DNA from: an uncultured cyanobacterium
GTDB lineage: Bacteria > Cyanobacteriota > Cyanobacteriia > Pseudanabaenales > Pseudanabaenaceae
DNA length: 10,160 bases
Direction: 5' to 3'
Assembly (NCBI GenBank): GCA_903819605.1
Contig: CAIJEA010000493.1
Span: forward strand, 1 to 10,160
Shown: piece after piece, positions 1-6,836 of the stretch
Numbering within the stretch: the first letter of the stretch is position 1
Layout: every line of letters starts with the position of its first letter
Notes under the pieces: generated by a model
The model's input: the letters and a program-made list of their open reading frames with translations, nothing else
What the model was told of the DNA's origin: nothing
Database searches by the model: none
Position numbers and translations under genes: made by a program

Positions 1-344
1 CCAAAAGCTTGCATAATTGTTTGAAACCAATACAAAAACTGCTGTTGTAATACCTCTGGATCATCTAGCAAAACCGTCATCGCTGAATGGCGTAACACCC
101 TAAAGGTGTCTTGTTTCCACTTGTTTTTCATATCTTCACCCTTCGGAAACAGAAGTTGAGGATAGGACTTTTGCAGTTTTGCTAAAACAGTTTCTACAAT
201 TTCTTTTTCTACGGCTTTAATACGTTGATAAGCATTAATCCGTGAATCAAAAGAGGTTATATAAGCATCCATGAATTGTAATTCATCATCGCTAGCGTAG
301 CGAGCATCCACGTTTGTCCCTAGTTGTTGCAGCTTGCTTAACAT
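1..344 (-). CDS. Phycobiliprotein-family (globin-like) protein, 3' end beyond the window
   Basis: The reverse strand reads open from an ATG at 344 to the window edge, giving 114 residues of the N-terminal part. The pattern matches the phycobilisome/allophycocyanin fold: an ARYASDDEL segment (residues 14-22) like the G-R-Y/F-x-S-x-x-E-L start of phycobiliproteins, a long amphipathic helix after it, and QDTFRVLR (78-85) at the place of the family R-D-x4-L-R motif. In true light-harvesting subunits a cysteine just before that motif binds the bilin; here no cysteine occurs in any visible residue, so it probably carries no chromophore at the usual site. It may be a phycobilisome-associated or regulatory paralogue rather than a rod or core subunit. 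It is divergent from the ATPase gene at 573. The family is fairly clear; the exact role is not. Confidence 0.7.
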   Translation of the reverse strand, partial: MLSKLQQLGTNVDARYASDDELQFMDAYITSFDSRINAYQRIKAVEKEIVETVLAKLQKSYPQLLFPKGEDMKNKWKQDTFRVLRHSAMTVLLDDPEVLQQQFLYWFQTIMQAF

Positions 345-434
345 AGTTAAACGACACCCAATTTAATATTAATCATAAACTCACGAATCTATATATGCGC
401 CGAGCGCAGCACAGAACACATAACTAAAAAACGT

Positions 435-459
435 GCTTCATATATATTTTATATGGAGC
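435..459. repeat. Small palindrome in the divergent intergenic region
   Basis: Arms of 10 nt (435-444 and 450-459) pair around a 5-nt AT loop, with one G-T wobble. It lies midway in the 228-bp spacer between two divergent start codons, so it is not a terminator of either gene. It could be an operator or just an AT-rich chance palindrome. A second, 5-bp inverted repeat (TGCGC/GCGCA, 396-408) is next to it. I saw no convincing -35/-10 pair in this spacer. Confidence 0.3.
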
Positions 460-572
460 GGAGCCTGAAACAATCCGCCACTTCAAGCATTATGTCTAGA
501 GATTGCCTTTTTTTGTTACGATTCAGATAAATTGATAAACATCTATGCGATCGCTCGCCTTCATATCCTGTC

Positions 573-2240
573 ATGTTATCTGACAATGACCACATTGAAG
601 GGCTGTTCCCAGAAGCGGCTCAAAATTGGGACTTAAATCGGCTTTACGCTGATTTACAAGTTGCTAGTGGCAAGGAAATCAAGCCGTTTGAAAAGGCTTG
701 TTTGCGCGGATTACTATGTCGTTATCGTCCAGGACAACTTGCATTTAAGCTCACATGGACTTCTGGGGCGTTGCGGGTTGAGTTAAACAAGGGGTTGTAT
801 CGATCGCTTGAAATAATCGCTGACCAGCCGATCAACACTTTGCGATGGGAAAAGGTTCCTGAATGGTTAGAGGCTAAGGGCTATAGGTCGCAACGCCAAA
901 GCGATCGCCAACACAGTACAAACACTCAATCTGGCACTCAAGTAACTTCACGGGGAAATTTGGCAGACTGGGGCGAGGCTCCGAATATTCAGACTTTTTA
1001 TGGTCGTACTGAAGACCTTACGAAATTAGAGCATTGGATTGTGCGCGATCGCTGTCATCTGTTGGCAATTTGCGGCATGGGGGGCATTGGTAAAACTGCG
1101 CTAACAGTTAAGCTGGTCGAGAATATTCAATCTCATTTTGATTGCCTTATTTGGCGATCGCTACGGGGTGCACAACCAACTGCCCAATTAATTACCGATC
1201 TGGTGCAATTTCTCAGTAATTCACAGCAACCAGATTGCAGTATTTCCGATTTGTTAGAGGTCTTACGCCAAAAACGATGCTTAGTTGTCCTAGATGACTT
1301 TGAAGCAACCCTTCAGGATGGAGAATTGGTAGGAGCATATCGCCAAGGTTGCGAAGCTCATTCCGAATTACTTCAGCGTGTTGGTTCTGAGCGTCATCAA
1401 AGCTCGTTGATTTTAATTGGTCGCGAACAGCCAAAGGAAATCTCGATGCATCAAGGAGAAGATCAACCAATTCGCTACTACAAGGTGAGTGGTTTACAGA
1501 GGCAAGGAGCTTTTGAATTACTAAGAGCGCGGGGGTTTACAGGTTCTGAAAATGGTTTAGATGCTCTAGTACAACAGTATCGTGGTAATCCCTCTGCTTT
1601 ACGGATTGTCGCTGGGACAATTCAGGAATTGTTTAATGGGAATGTTTCGGAATTTCTCAAACAAACTGCGCTTGCTCTTGGAGATGTGTTACGCACTCTT
1701 CTCTATCAACAGTTTGAACGACTCTCCAAGCTCGAAAAAGATGTCCTGTATTGGCTAGCGATCAAACATCGCCCTGTATCGCTCTCAACCTTGCGATCGG
1801 AGATGAATTTGCAAGCCTCTGGTTCTGAATTAATCAATGCTCTAGAGTCTTTGCGCTGGCGATCGCTGATCGAAAAAGTCTCAGAGCAGGATGAGGTGAT
1901 GTTTCTTCTAGAGCCTGTAGTTCTAAAATATGTCAATCGTCAATTTGTCGATGAGATCAGCAAGGAAATTACTGCGATCGCTACCCAACAAAATCTCAAA
2001 TCGATTAATCTATTACAAAGTCATGTCCTCGTCGAAGATCGCGCCCCTGACTCAATTCGGGCAATGCAAATCCGTCTAGTTCTCAAACCAATTAAGGACA
2101 AATTAACGAAGGCGATCGCCCAAAATAATATCGAATTGGATTCTCTAAGAGAACGTCTCGCTAGTCAGCACCAAGTACAAACAACTGAAGGTACAAGTTA
2201 CACCGAGGCGAATCTCGCCCTGATTGGCTTGTGGTGGTAG
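573..2240 (+). CDS. STAND-class NB-ARC ATPase with vMAP-like N-terminus, no sensor repeats
   Basis: The 555-residue protein has three visible parts. Residues about 20-105 resemble the N-terminal adaptor region of cyanobacterial vMAP-type NB-ARC proteins (DLNRLYADLQ..., with a WLEAKGY end). A hydrophilic linker follows (about 106-130). The NB-ARC core has a Walker A GMGGIGKT at 168-175, Walker B LVVLDD at 237-242 and a GNPSAL motif at 338-343 equivalent to the plant GLPL motif. A winged-helix/ARC-like helical region follows (about 370-500). In this family ATP binding switches an oligomeric sensor, and the ligand-sensing part is usually a C-terminal WD40, TPR or pentapeptide array. Here the protein stops at residue 555 just after the helical region, so it is either a short natural form or C-terminally truncated. 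The ATG at 573 is the first start after an in-frame stop at 528; no clear Shine-Dalgarno precedes it. HIP1 sites inside argue for long residence. Confidence 0.8.
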   Translation: MLSDNDHIEGLFPEAAQNWDLNRLYADLQVASGKEIKPFEKACLRGLLCRYRPGQLAFKLTWTSGALRVELNKGLYRSLEIIADQPINTLRWEKVPEWLEAKGYRSQRQSDRQHSTNTQSGTQVTSRGNLADWGEAPNIQTFYGRTEDLTKLEHWIVRDRCHLLAICGMGGIGKTALTVKLVENIQSHFDCLIWRSLRGAQPTAQLITDLVQFLSNSQQPDCSISDLLEVLRQKRCLVVLDDFEATLQDGELVGAYRQGCEAHSELLQRVGSERHQSSLILIGREQPKEISMHQGEDQPIRYYKVSGLQRQGAFELLRARGFTGSENGLDALVQQYRGNPSALRIVAGTIQELFNGNVSEFLKQTALALGDVLRTLLYQQFERLSKLEKDVLYWLAIKHRPVSLSTLRSEMNLQASGSELINALESLRWRSLIEKVSEQDEVMFLLEPVVLKYVNRQFVDEISKEITAIATQQNLKSINLLQSHVLVEDRAPDSIRAMQIRLVLKPIKDKLTKAIAQNNIELDSLRERLASQHQVQTTEGTSYTEANLALIGLWW

Positions 2241-2320
2241 TTTATAGCGCTTTGTGCTCAAATTAGAATGATAGGCGATCGCTATTACTATAAGGTTTGG
2301 GTTCGATGCGATCGCATTTA

Positions 2321-2458
2321 TTAACCTAATGTAACAACTGTAACTATGCCCCTTTCAATTACTTCTATTTGTAATTTGTATCCATAGAGCAAACCCATCC
2401 CAAGCAAAGACTCTGTTTCTGATTGCACAATATCAATTTCTCTAAGTTGTCCGTCCCA
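2321..2458 (-). pseudogene. C-terminal remnant of a clan AA (retropepsin-like) aspartic protease
   Basis: On the reverse strand 45 codons followed by TAA read WDGQLREIDI at the start and contain LLGMGLLYGYKLQIEV, ending ...VVTLG. This matches the last third of the small clan AA aspartic proteases common in cyanobacteria, where W-D-G-Q is followed by a D-x-L-x-G-M-x-L-L-Y-G-Y motif. The N-terminal part with the catalytic D-T-G is absent: the frame meets a TAA immediately upstream (2459-2461), and the DNA beyond belongs to the transposon remnant. It cannot be active. The roughly 80 bp between the ATPase stop and this remnant hold two HIP1 octamers (2275 and 2308) and no gene. Family recognition rests on motif memory, not on an alignment. 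Confidence 0.6.
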
Positions 2459-3160
2459 TTAACTATTGGACTAAGCTCCTTGCGCCAAAGTGATAAACTG
2501 CACGATGACCGATACGGATTATCCAAGGTTAGACCATAGTAGTAACCGTAGCGTCAAAGGCATAAATATCCTCAACTGCATTTATCACAACGAAGCCATC
2601 AGCTTACCTGAAAGAAAATATGCAATACATTAAGCTACGAGTAAAAAAAGACTTCATCATTGCTCTTAAAGGCAATCGTTTGGTTGCATTATCTCCAGAC
2701 GATAAATGTCAGGGACATTTCGTTAATCTTGAGTCAATTGAGTTATACCCAGATTCTTGTTGCAAGGTGTTTTTGAAGGGACTTGATTTTCCTGTCATGC
2801 TCACCAAGCAAGTTTTTAGAAACAAAAATCAATCCACAGGAATTTTGTATTTAGCTTGCAGTAATCTCGACTTAACCGCGACAGACATCAACACAATCTA
2901 TCAAAAACGATGGAAAGTTGAAGAATTTCACAAGTCTTTGAAATCTAATCTCGCTCTTGCTAAGTCTCCCACTGGCATTCCTCATACTCAGAAAAATCAC
3001 ATCTTTGCTTGCTTTTTTGCTTTTGTTAAGTTAGAGCGCCTTCGTATCAAAACTAAACTCAATCACTTTGCTCTCAAGGCTAAACTCTACTTCAATGCTA
3101 TTAGGGCTAGTTTCTCTCTTCTCCAAAAACTGACTATTCCTTCCACGTAACATCAGTTAA
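2459..3160 (+). mobile_element. Degenerate IS4/IS701-type insertion sequence, possible TTAA target duplication
   Basis: A transposase remnant fills most of this stretch. TTAA occurs at both borders (2459-2462 and 3157-3160), exactly where the protease reading on the left stops matching and where the cobJ stop codon begins on the right. Just inside, CTATTGGAC on the left and CTGATGTTAC (reverse complement of the right end) are weakly alike and may be decayed terminal repeats. Four-base duplications are usual in the IS701 group. TTAA is a common tetramer in AT-rich DNA, so the borders are a proposal. The element contains no HIP1 octamer, and a sampled 60-nt line (3001-3060) is about 35% GC. Confidence 0.45.
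2475..3150 (+). pseudogene. IS4/IS701-family DDE transposase, 5'-truncated, frameshifted, internally deleted
   Basis: Two frames carry parts of one transposase. The first (2475-2633) contains DHSSNRSVKGINILNCIYH, a segment typical of cyanobacterial IS4/IS701 enzymes. The second runs from about 2614 to 3150, with an ATG at 2620 opening 176 codons. It has the perfect IS4 signature Y-(2)-R-(3)-E-(6)-K: Y94, R97, E101, K108 counted from that ATG, E101 being the catalytic glutamate. Relatives have several dozen residues, including the second catalytic aspartate, between these two parts. Here they are missing, and the join shifts frame near the sequence coding ENMQYIKL. The 5' part with the first aspartate is also gone. 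Only one of three DDE residues remains, so the protein cannot transpose. The C-terminus looks complete. Confidence 0.8.
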
Positions 3161-4572
3161 TCATATTTACGCGGAGTATAAACGCGTACGCGATCGCCCC
3201 ATTGTAAAACCTTAGTTTTACTAGAACCAATAATAATCACCGTTTGCATATCAGCAAGTTCGGGAGCTAGTTCTGAGAGAGCAATCACCCGCACATTTTC
3301 GCCTTTACGTCCCATTTTGTGACCCAAAATTACAGGGGTATCAGGCGATCTCCACTGCAATAAAAGATCCTTAGCGGCGGTAAGCTGCCAACGACGTTGG
3401 GTGGAAATGGGATTGTAAATCGCAATCGCAAAATCTGCTTGGGATGCAGCGGCTAATCGTTGTGCGATGATTTCCCAAGGCTTGAGAATATCGGAAAGAG
3501 AAATCGTGCAGAAATCATGTCCAATGGGAGCACCAATCGCGGCGGCGGCGGCTTGGGCTGCCGATATGCCTGGAGCAACGTAAATATCGATTTGGTTCCA
3601 TTTAGGATTAGCTTCATGGTCTAAGACCTCAAATACGGCGGCAGCCATACCATAAATGCCGGGGTCACCTGAAGAGACGATGACCACAGACTTACCTTCA
3701 GTCGCTAGCTCAAGGGCATGACGGGCGCGATCTAGTTCAACACGATTATCGGAAGCATGAACTGTTTTGCCTTGAGTGAATTCTTTCACTAAATTGATAT
3801 AGGTTTTGTAGCCAACAAAATCTGTCGCATCTTCTAGAATTGCTTTGACTTCAGGAGACATCCATTTGGCTGCTCCAGGTCCAGTACCGATAATTGAGAG
3901 CTTTCCATTGCCGATCGGAGATTGGGAAGGAACGGTTTGATAAATTAGATAAGTAGAGCTTAGTTTAGAGGCGAGTATATCCAGTCCGATCTTACTCGAA
4001 ACTACTTCAATCCTATGTGTAGCTTCATCTGCAAAGGGAAGATTGCTCTCACTTAACCAAGGCGCATCGCCGATGAGTTGTACCGATTTACCAGCCAATA
4101 AATCTGCTAAAAATGTCTTTGCCTGTTCGTCATCATTTAGCAATCGATAGCCATCGGGAGGAGCTAGTAGTGATGCCTGAAAGCGCAAATCTCCTGTGGT
4201 TGTAATCGCTGGTTGAACTTTGAGTGCATTACCAATTATCCTAGCCATTTCATTAGCTCCATTAAGCCCCCCTAATAACGGAACAACCGCACTGCCATCT
4301 TCTGCGATCGCTAGTACGGGTGGTTCGGCGCGTTTATCTGAAAGTAAAGGTGCTAGCGATCGGATTAAGATTCCTGCCGCACAGATACCAATAATTGGAT
4401 GCCCTTGGCTAAATAGTTCGCTGACGGTTTCACTGAATTTATTATATTGGCGATCGGCATTTTGGGTTCGTGATGCTAGCCCGTAAATTGTGGCGTTAGT
4501 AATTACAGTTTGAATTTGTCGCGCGATCGCAATACTGCTTTCTCCTAAAATGATGATGACGGCTGGTTTCAT
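3157..4572 (-). CDS. cobJ: CbiG(N/mid)-CobJ fusion: precorrin-3B C17-methyltransferase, cobalamin synthesis
   Basis: This cytoplasmic 471-residue protein joins two steps of corrin ring building. Residues about 1-135 match the CbiG N-terminal domain, with GICAAGILIRSL near 62-73 and EDGSAVVPLLGG at 91-102. About 136-220 resembles the CbiG middle domain. From 224 on it is a tetrapyrrole methylase of the CobJ/CbiH type: SAM loop GTGPG at 229-233, SSGDPGIYGM near 301-310, YVAPGISAAQAAAA near 331-344 and GHKMGRKGENV near 417-427. CobJ methylates C17 with ring contraction; CbiG opens the lactone of cobalt-precorrin-5A. The separate CbiG C-terminal domain is not seen here. The frame is open upstream to a TTG at 4590, but the ATG at 4572 starts the usual M-K-P-x-x-x-x-L-G-E-S-S beginning, so I chose it. 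The stop codon overlaps the TTAA at the IS border. Downstream on its strand lies only the IS remnant. Confidence 0.9.
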   Translation of the reverse strand: MKPAVIIILGESSIAIARQIQTVITNATIYGLASRTQNADRQYNKFSETVSELFSQGHPIIGICAAGILIRSLAPLLSDKRAEPPVLAIAEDGSAVVPLLGGLNGANEMARIIGNALKVQPAITTTGDLRFQASLLAPPDGYRLLNDDEQAKTFLADLLAGKSVQLIGDAPWLSESNLPFADEATHRIEVVSSKIGLDILASKLSSTYLIYQTVPSQSPIGNGKLSIIGTGPGAAKWMSPEVKAILEDATDFVGYKTYINLVKEFTQGKTVHASDNRVELDRARHALELATEGKSVVIVSSGDPGIYGMAAAVFEVLDHEANPKWNQIDIYVAPGISAAQAAAAAIGAPIGHDFCTISLSDILKPWEIIAQRLAAASQADFAIAIYNPISTQRRWQLTAAKDLLLQWRSPDTPVILGHKMGRKGENVRVIALSELAPELADMQTVIIIGSSKTKVLQWGDRVRVYTPRKYD

Positions 4573-4588
4573 TGTTTTGTAGCTTCTC

Positions 4589-4730
4589 AAGCAAATTTTG
4601 CTGTTGGCAAGTGGAAACTAATTATATAGCAATGCTCGAAGGAGTTAGGTTCAAATCAAAGCCCCAAAAAGAATGGCGACGCTTCGCGCCGCCATTCTTT
4701 TTGGGGCTTTGATTCCTAAGCAAATTTTGC
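4589..4730. repeat. 13-bp direct repeat pair flanking the large palindrome
   Basis: AAGCAAATTTTGC occurs at 4589-4601 and identically at 4718-4730. The copies bracket 116 nt containing the 61-nt palindrome. The unit is itself nearly palindromic (GCAAATTTTGC). It could be a target duplication or a duplicated stretch of the cobJ leader, since the left copy lies just before the cobJ start. Confidence 0.5.
4654..4714. repeat. 61-nt near-perfect palindrome (MITE/REP-like hairpin) between ubiD and cobJ
   Basis: Arms of 25 nt (4654-4678 and 4690-4714) are perfectly complementary. The centre extends the stem by an A-C mismatch and two more pairs around a CTTCG loop. The arm carries AAAGCCCCAAAAAG followed by AATGGCG. 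It is far longer than a usual rho-independent terminator and lacks a clean U-tract. It resembles the short palindromic elements scattered between cyanobacterial genes. By position it would form at the end of ubiD transcripts and ahead of cobJ. Confidence 0.85.
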
Positions 4731-4750
4731 ATTACGCCGGCAATAGGAAC

Positions 4751-4799
4751 CAACAACTTTTGAAAAGTTTTACAAAGCAAAACTTTTCAAAAGTTATTG
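4751..4799. repeat. 49-nt AT-rich palindrome just after the ubiD stop; possible terminator
   Basis: Arms 4755-4771 and 4779-4795 are a perfect 17-bp inverted repeat (AACTTTTGAAAAGTTTT type) around a 7-nt loop. After one C-A mismatch three more pairs extend it to 4751-4799. It starts 5 nt beyond the end of ubiD. The stem is AT-rich, with runs of T in either direction, so it may terminate or stabilise the ubiD message. It is unrelated in sequence to the neighbouring palindrome. Confidence 0.7.
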
Positions 4800-4804
4800 T
4801 GACC

Positions 4805-6322
4805 TTAATGAATGTCATAACCAAATAAATTCGGATCAGCTCCATCGAGTTTGAGATCCGCTAAACCATATTCAGCCCAACGCCGCGTTACCATATCTGC
4901 CACGTCAGGATCGCTCTCTAATGGATCGCCCCAATCGCGATCGGTCTCAGGATAAATTTTTGTCGTCGCATCAATCCCCATACGTCCCCCTAATCCTTCC
5001 TTTTCACAAGCAAAGTCGAGAGAGTCAAAGGGATTGTCGGGCAAGATAAATACATCACGGGTGGGATCGACCTTGGAACTGAGTGCCCATACCACTAAGC
5101 GCGGATCGCGAATATTGATCGTGTGGTCAACGACAATCACAAATTTGGTATAGGTAAACTGTGGGAGAGCGCTCCAAAATGCTAAAGCCGCTCGTCTTGC
5201 CTGTCCTGGATAGGATTTTTTGATGGAAATAATTGCTGCCTTATAGGAAAGCGCTTCCATTGGTAAGAAGAAGTCGGTGATTTCGGAGACTTGTTGGCGC
5301 AGGATAGGCGTATAAATTCGATTTAAGGCGATCGCGATCATTGCTTCTTCCTTTGGAGGCAAGCCGCTAAAGGTCGTTAAGTAAATTGGATCTTTGCGAT
5401 GGGTCATGCAATGGAATCTTATCAAAGGCGCTTGTTCATTGATACCGCCGTAATAGCCCATGTGATCGCCAAAGGGACCATCAGTTCCCACTTCGTCTGG
5501 TGTAATCGTTCCTTCTAAAACATATTCAGCACAGGCGGGAACTTCTAAATCTAGGGTTTTACATTTGGTAAGCTGTACCCCTTCATTACCATAGAGACCC
5601 GCAAAAATCCATTCTGAAAGATCGATCGGAATTGGAGTTGCCGCCGCCATGATTAATACTGGATCGACCCCGATCGCGATCGCAATTTCTAACTTCTTAC
5701 CTGCCTCTGTTGCCTTTCGTAAATGTCTGGCTCCACCGCGTACAGAAAGCCATTGTACGGTCATCGTATTTTTTGATTGCTGCTGCAAACGATATACGCC
5801 AACATTGGGAATGCCATTCTCCACATCCTTGGTAATTACTAGAGCCAAAGTTACAGCACGTCCGCCATCTTTAGGATAGGGTTTGAGAATGGGAATCTGA
5901 TCGAGATCGACATCATCTCCTTGTAAAACGACTTCTTGACAAGGTGCGTTACCAAATAGAAGTTTCTGTGGACGTGATTTGACAACATCAAAGAGAATTT
6001 TGCCGAATTCGATCGCTTGGGAGATTTTTTTCGGTGGCTTTGGACTTTGAAGCTTGCCTAACTTCACGCCAAGCACTTCTAATTCTGATTGCTCCTTCAT
6101 GCCCATAGCCCAGCAGACGCGCTCCACTGTACCAAGCAAATTCACGGCGACAGGCGTTTTATAGCCCTTGACATTCTCAAATAACAGCGCGGGGCCTGCT
6201 GACTGCAAAAGGCGATTGCTAATCTCGGCAATTTCTAATTCAGAATCGACAAGGGCTTTTACACGATGTAGTTGTTTGCGTTCTTCGAGCAGATTAAGAA
6301 ACGATCGCAGGTCACGGGTCAT
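4805..6322 (-). CDS. ubiD: UbiD-family prenyl-FMN decarboxylase, likely plastoquinone pathway
   Basis: The 505-residue protein is full length for the family and starts at an ATG with the typical M-x-R-D-L-R-x-F-L beginning. Visible marks are NVGVYRLQ at 173-180 (the N-x-G-x-Y-R motif near the prenyl-FMN and metal site), WLSVRGGARH at 191-200, EYVLEGTI at 266-273 and DGPFGDHMGYYGG at 281-293. UbiD enzymes use prenylated FMN, made by UbiX, to decarboxylate aromatic acids. In cyanobacteria the homologue (sll0936 in Synechocystis) has been implicated in plastoquinone formation from prenylated 4-hydroxybenzoate; extending that role to this protein is inference. No ubiX is in the window. No clear Shine-Dalgarno is seen; a weak -10-like TACAAT (6365-6360, reverse) lies about 38 nt upstream. 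The TPR gene on the same strand ends 62 nt upstream of this start. Confidence 0.9.
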   Translation of the reverse strand: MTRDLRSFLNLLEERKQLHRVKALVDSELEIAEISNRLLQSAGPALLFENVKGYKTPVAVNLLGTVERVCWAMGMKEQSELEVLGVKLGKLQSPKPPKKISQAIEFGKILFDVVKSRPQKLLFGNAPCQEVVLQGDDVDLDQIPILKPYPKDGGRAVTLALVITKDVENGIPNVGVYRLQQQSKNTMTVQWLSVRGGARHLRKATEAGKKLEIAIAIGVDPVLIMAAATPIPIDLSEWIFAGLYGNEGVQLTKCKTLDLEVPACAEYVLEGTITPDEVGTDGPFGDHMGYYGGINEQAPLIRFHCMTHRKDPIYLTTFSGLPPKEEAMIAIALNRIYTPILRQQVSEITDFFLPMEALSYKAAIISIKKSYPGQARRAALAFWSALPQFTYTKFVIVVDHTINIRDPRLVVWALSSKVDPTRDVFILPDNPFDSLDFACEKEGLGGRMGIDATTKIYPETDRDWGDPLESDPDVADMVTRRWAEYGLADLKLDGADPNLFGYDIH

Positions 6323-6384
6323 AGGGTTGGCTGGAGAAGTTAGGCAGAAGTATTAAACTATTGTAACTAAATGTTACGTCCCTT

Positions 6385-6708
6385 CTATAAACCTAAACTT
6401 TTGGCATACTCACAATCTGCATTTGCCCCTTCCGCATCACCGATTTTTGCTTTTGCCATGCCCCGATTGAAGTAAGCAGGTGCAGCGTCGGGTGCTAGCT
6501 CAATTACCTTGGTGTAGTCCTCGATCGCCCCAGCATAATCCCTAATCTCCGAGCGATCGTAGGCGCGATTGTAATATGCCTCGGCATAGTTAGGATCGAT
6601 GGCGATTGCGGCAGTATAGTCGGCGATCGCTCCGTCAAAATCGTCGTTTTCAGCACGTTCCATGCCGCGCTCGTTATACGCCTCTGCGGAATCTAATTTA
6701 TCCGTCAT
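6385..6708 (-). CDS. Small tetratricopeptide-repeat protein
   Basis: The 107-residue protein is almost entirely three TPR units: residues 8-41, 42-75 and 76-107. Each has the A-x-x-Y/F-x-x-R-G/A ... A-I-x-D-Y-x-x-A/V-I-x-x-x-P pattern, the third ending in a shorter helix. There is no signal peptide or membrane segment, so it should be a cytoplasmic protein-binding scaffold. The partner is unknown. It lies upstream of ubiD on the same strand with a 62-nt spacer, so it could be co-transcribed, but nothing links the functions. The start is an ATG at 6708 without a good ribosome site. One HIP1 octamer lies inside. Confidence 0.85.
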   Translation of the reverse strand: MTDKLDSAEAYNERGMERAENDDFDGAIADYTAAIAIDPNYAEAYYNRAYDRSEIRDYAGAIEDYTKVIELAPDAAPAYFNRGMAKAKIGDAEGANADCEYAKSLGL

Positions 6709-6777
6709 TACTTTAAAAATTGATTAGTGTAATTACTGACTGTAATTTTCTCCTAAGATATAGCAATAAACCCAGAA

Positions 6778-6810
6778 ATTATAAGGGCGTACGAAGTACG
6801 CCCTTATAAT
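6778..6810. repeat. 33-nt perfect palindrome between the TPR gene and ictB
   Basis: Perfect 15-bp arms (6778-6792 and 6796-6810) surround a GAA loop; the arm contains AAGGGCGTAC. It sits in the divergent spacer of the TPR gene and ictB, ending 26 nt before the ictB start, so it would form in the ictB leader or in the promoter DNA. It resembles a dispersed palindromic repeat more than a terminator, because no gene ends here. Confidence 0.8.
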
Positions 6811-6836
6811 CTGCCTATAAAGCTAATGCCTGCTGT

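Noticed and set aside
547..554. GCGATCGC octamers as operators or restriction-linked sites
   Set aside because: They occur throughout coding and non-coding DNA here, as HIP1 does in many cyanobacteria, with no relation to promoters.
2620..3150. A functional 176-residue transposase gene
   Set aside because: Relatives are much longer; an upstream frame carries another part of the same protein, and two catalytic aspartates are missing.
4573..4590. TTG at 4590 as the cobJ start
   Set aside because: The ATG at 4572 fits the usual CbiG-like N-terminus exactly, while the six extra residues add nothing recognisable.
6805..6810. TATAAT as a -10 box for ictB
   Set aside because: It is the end of a perfect palindrome arm and has no -35-like hexamer at 16-18 nt upstream.
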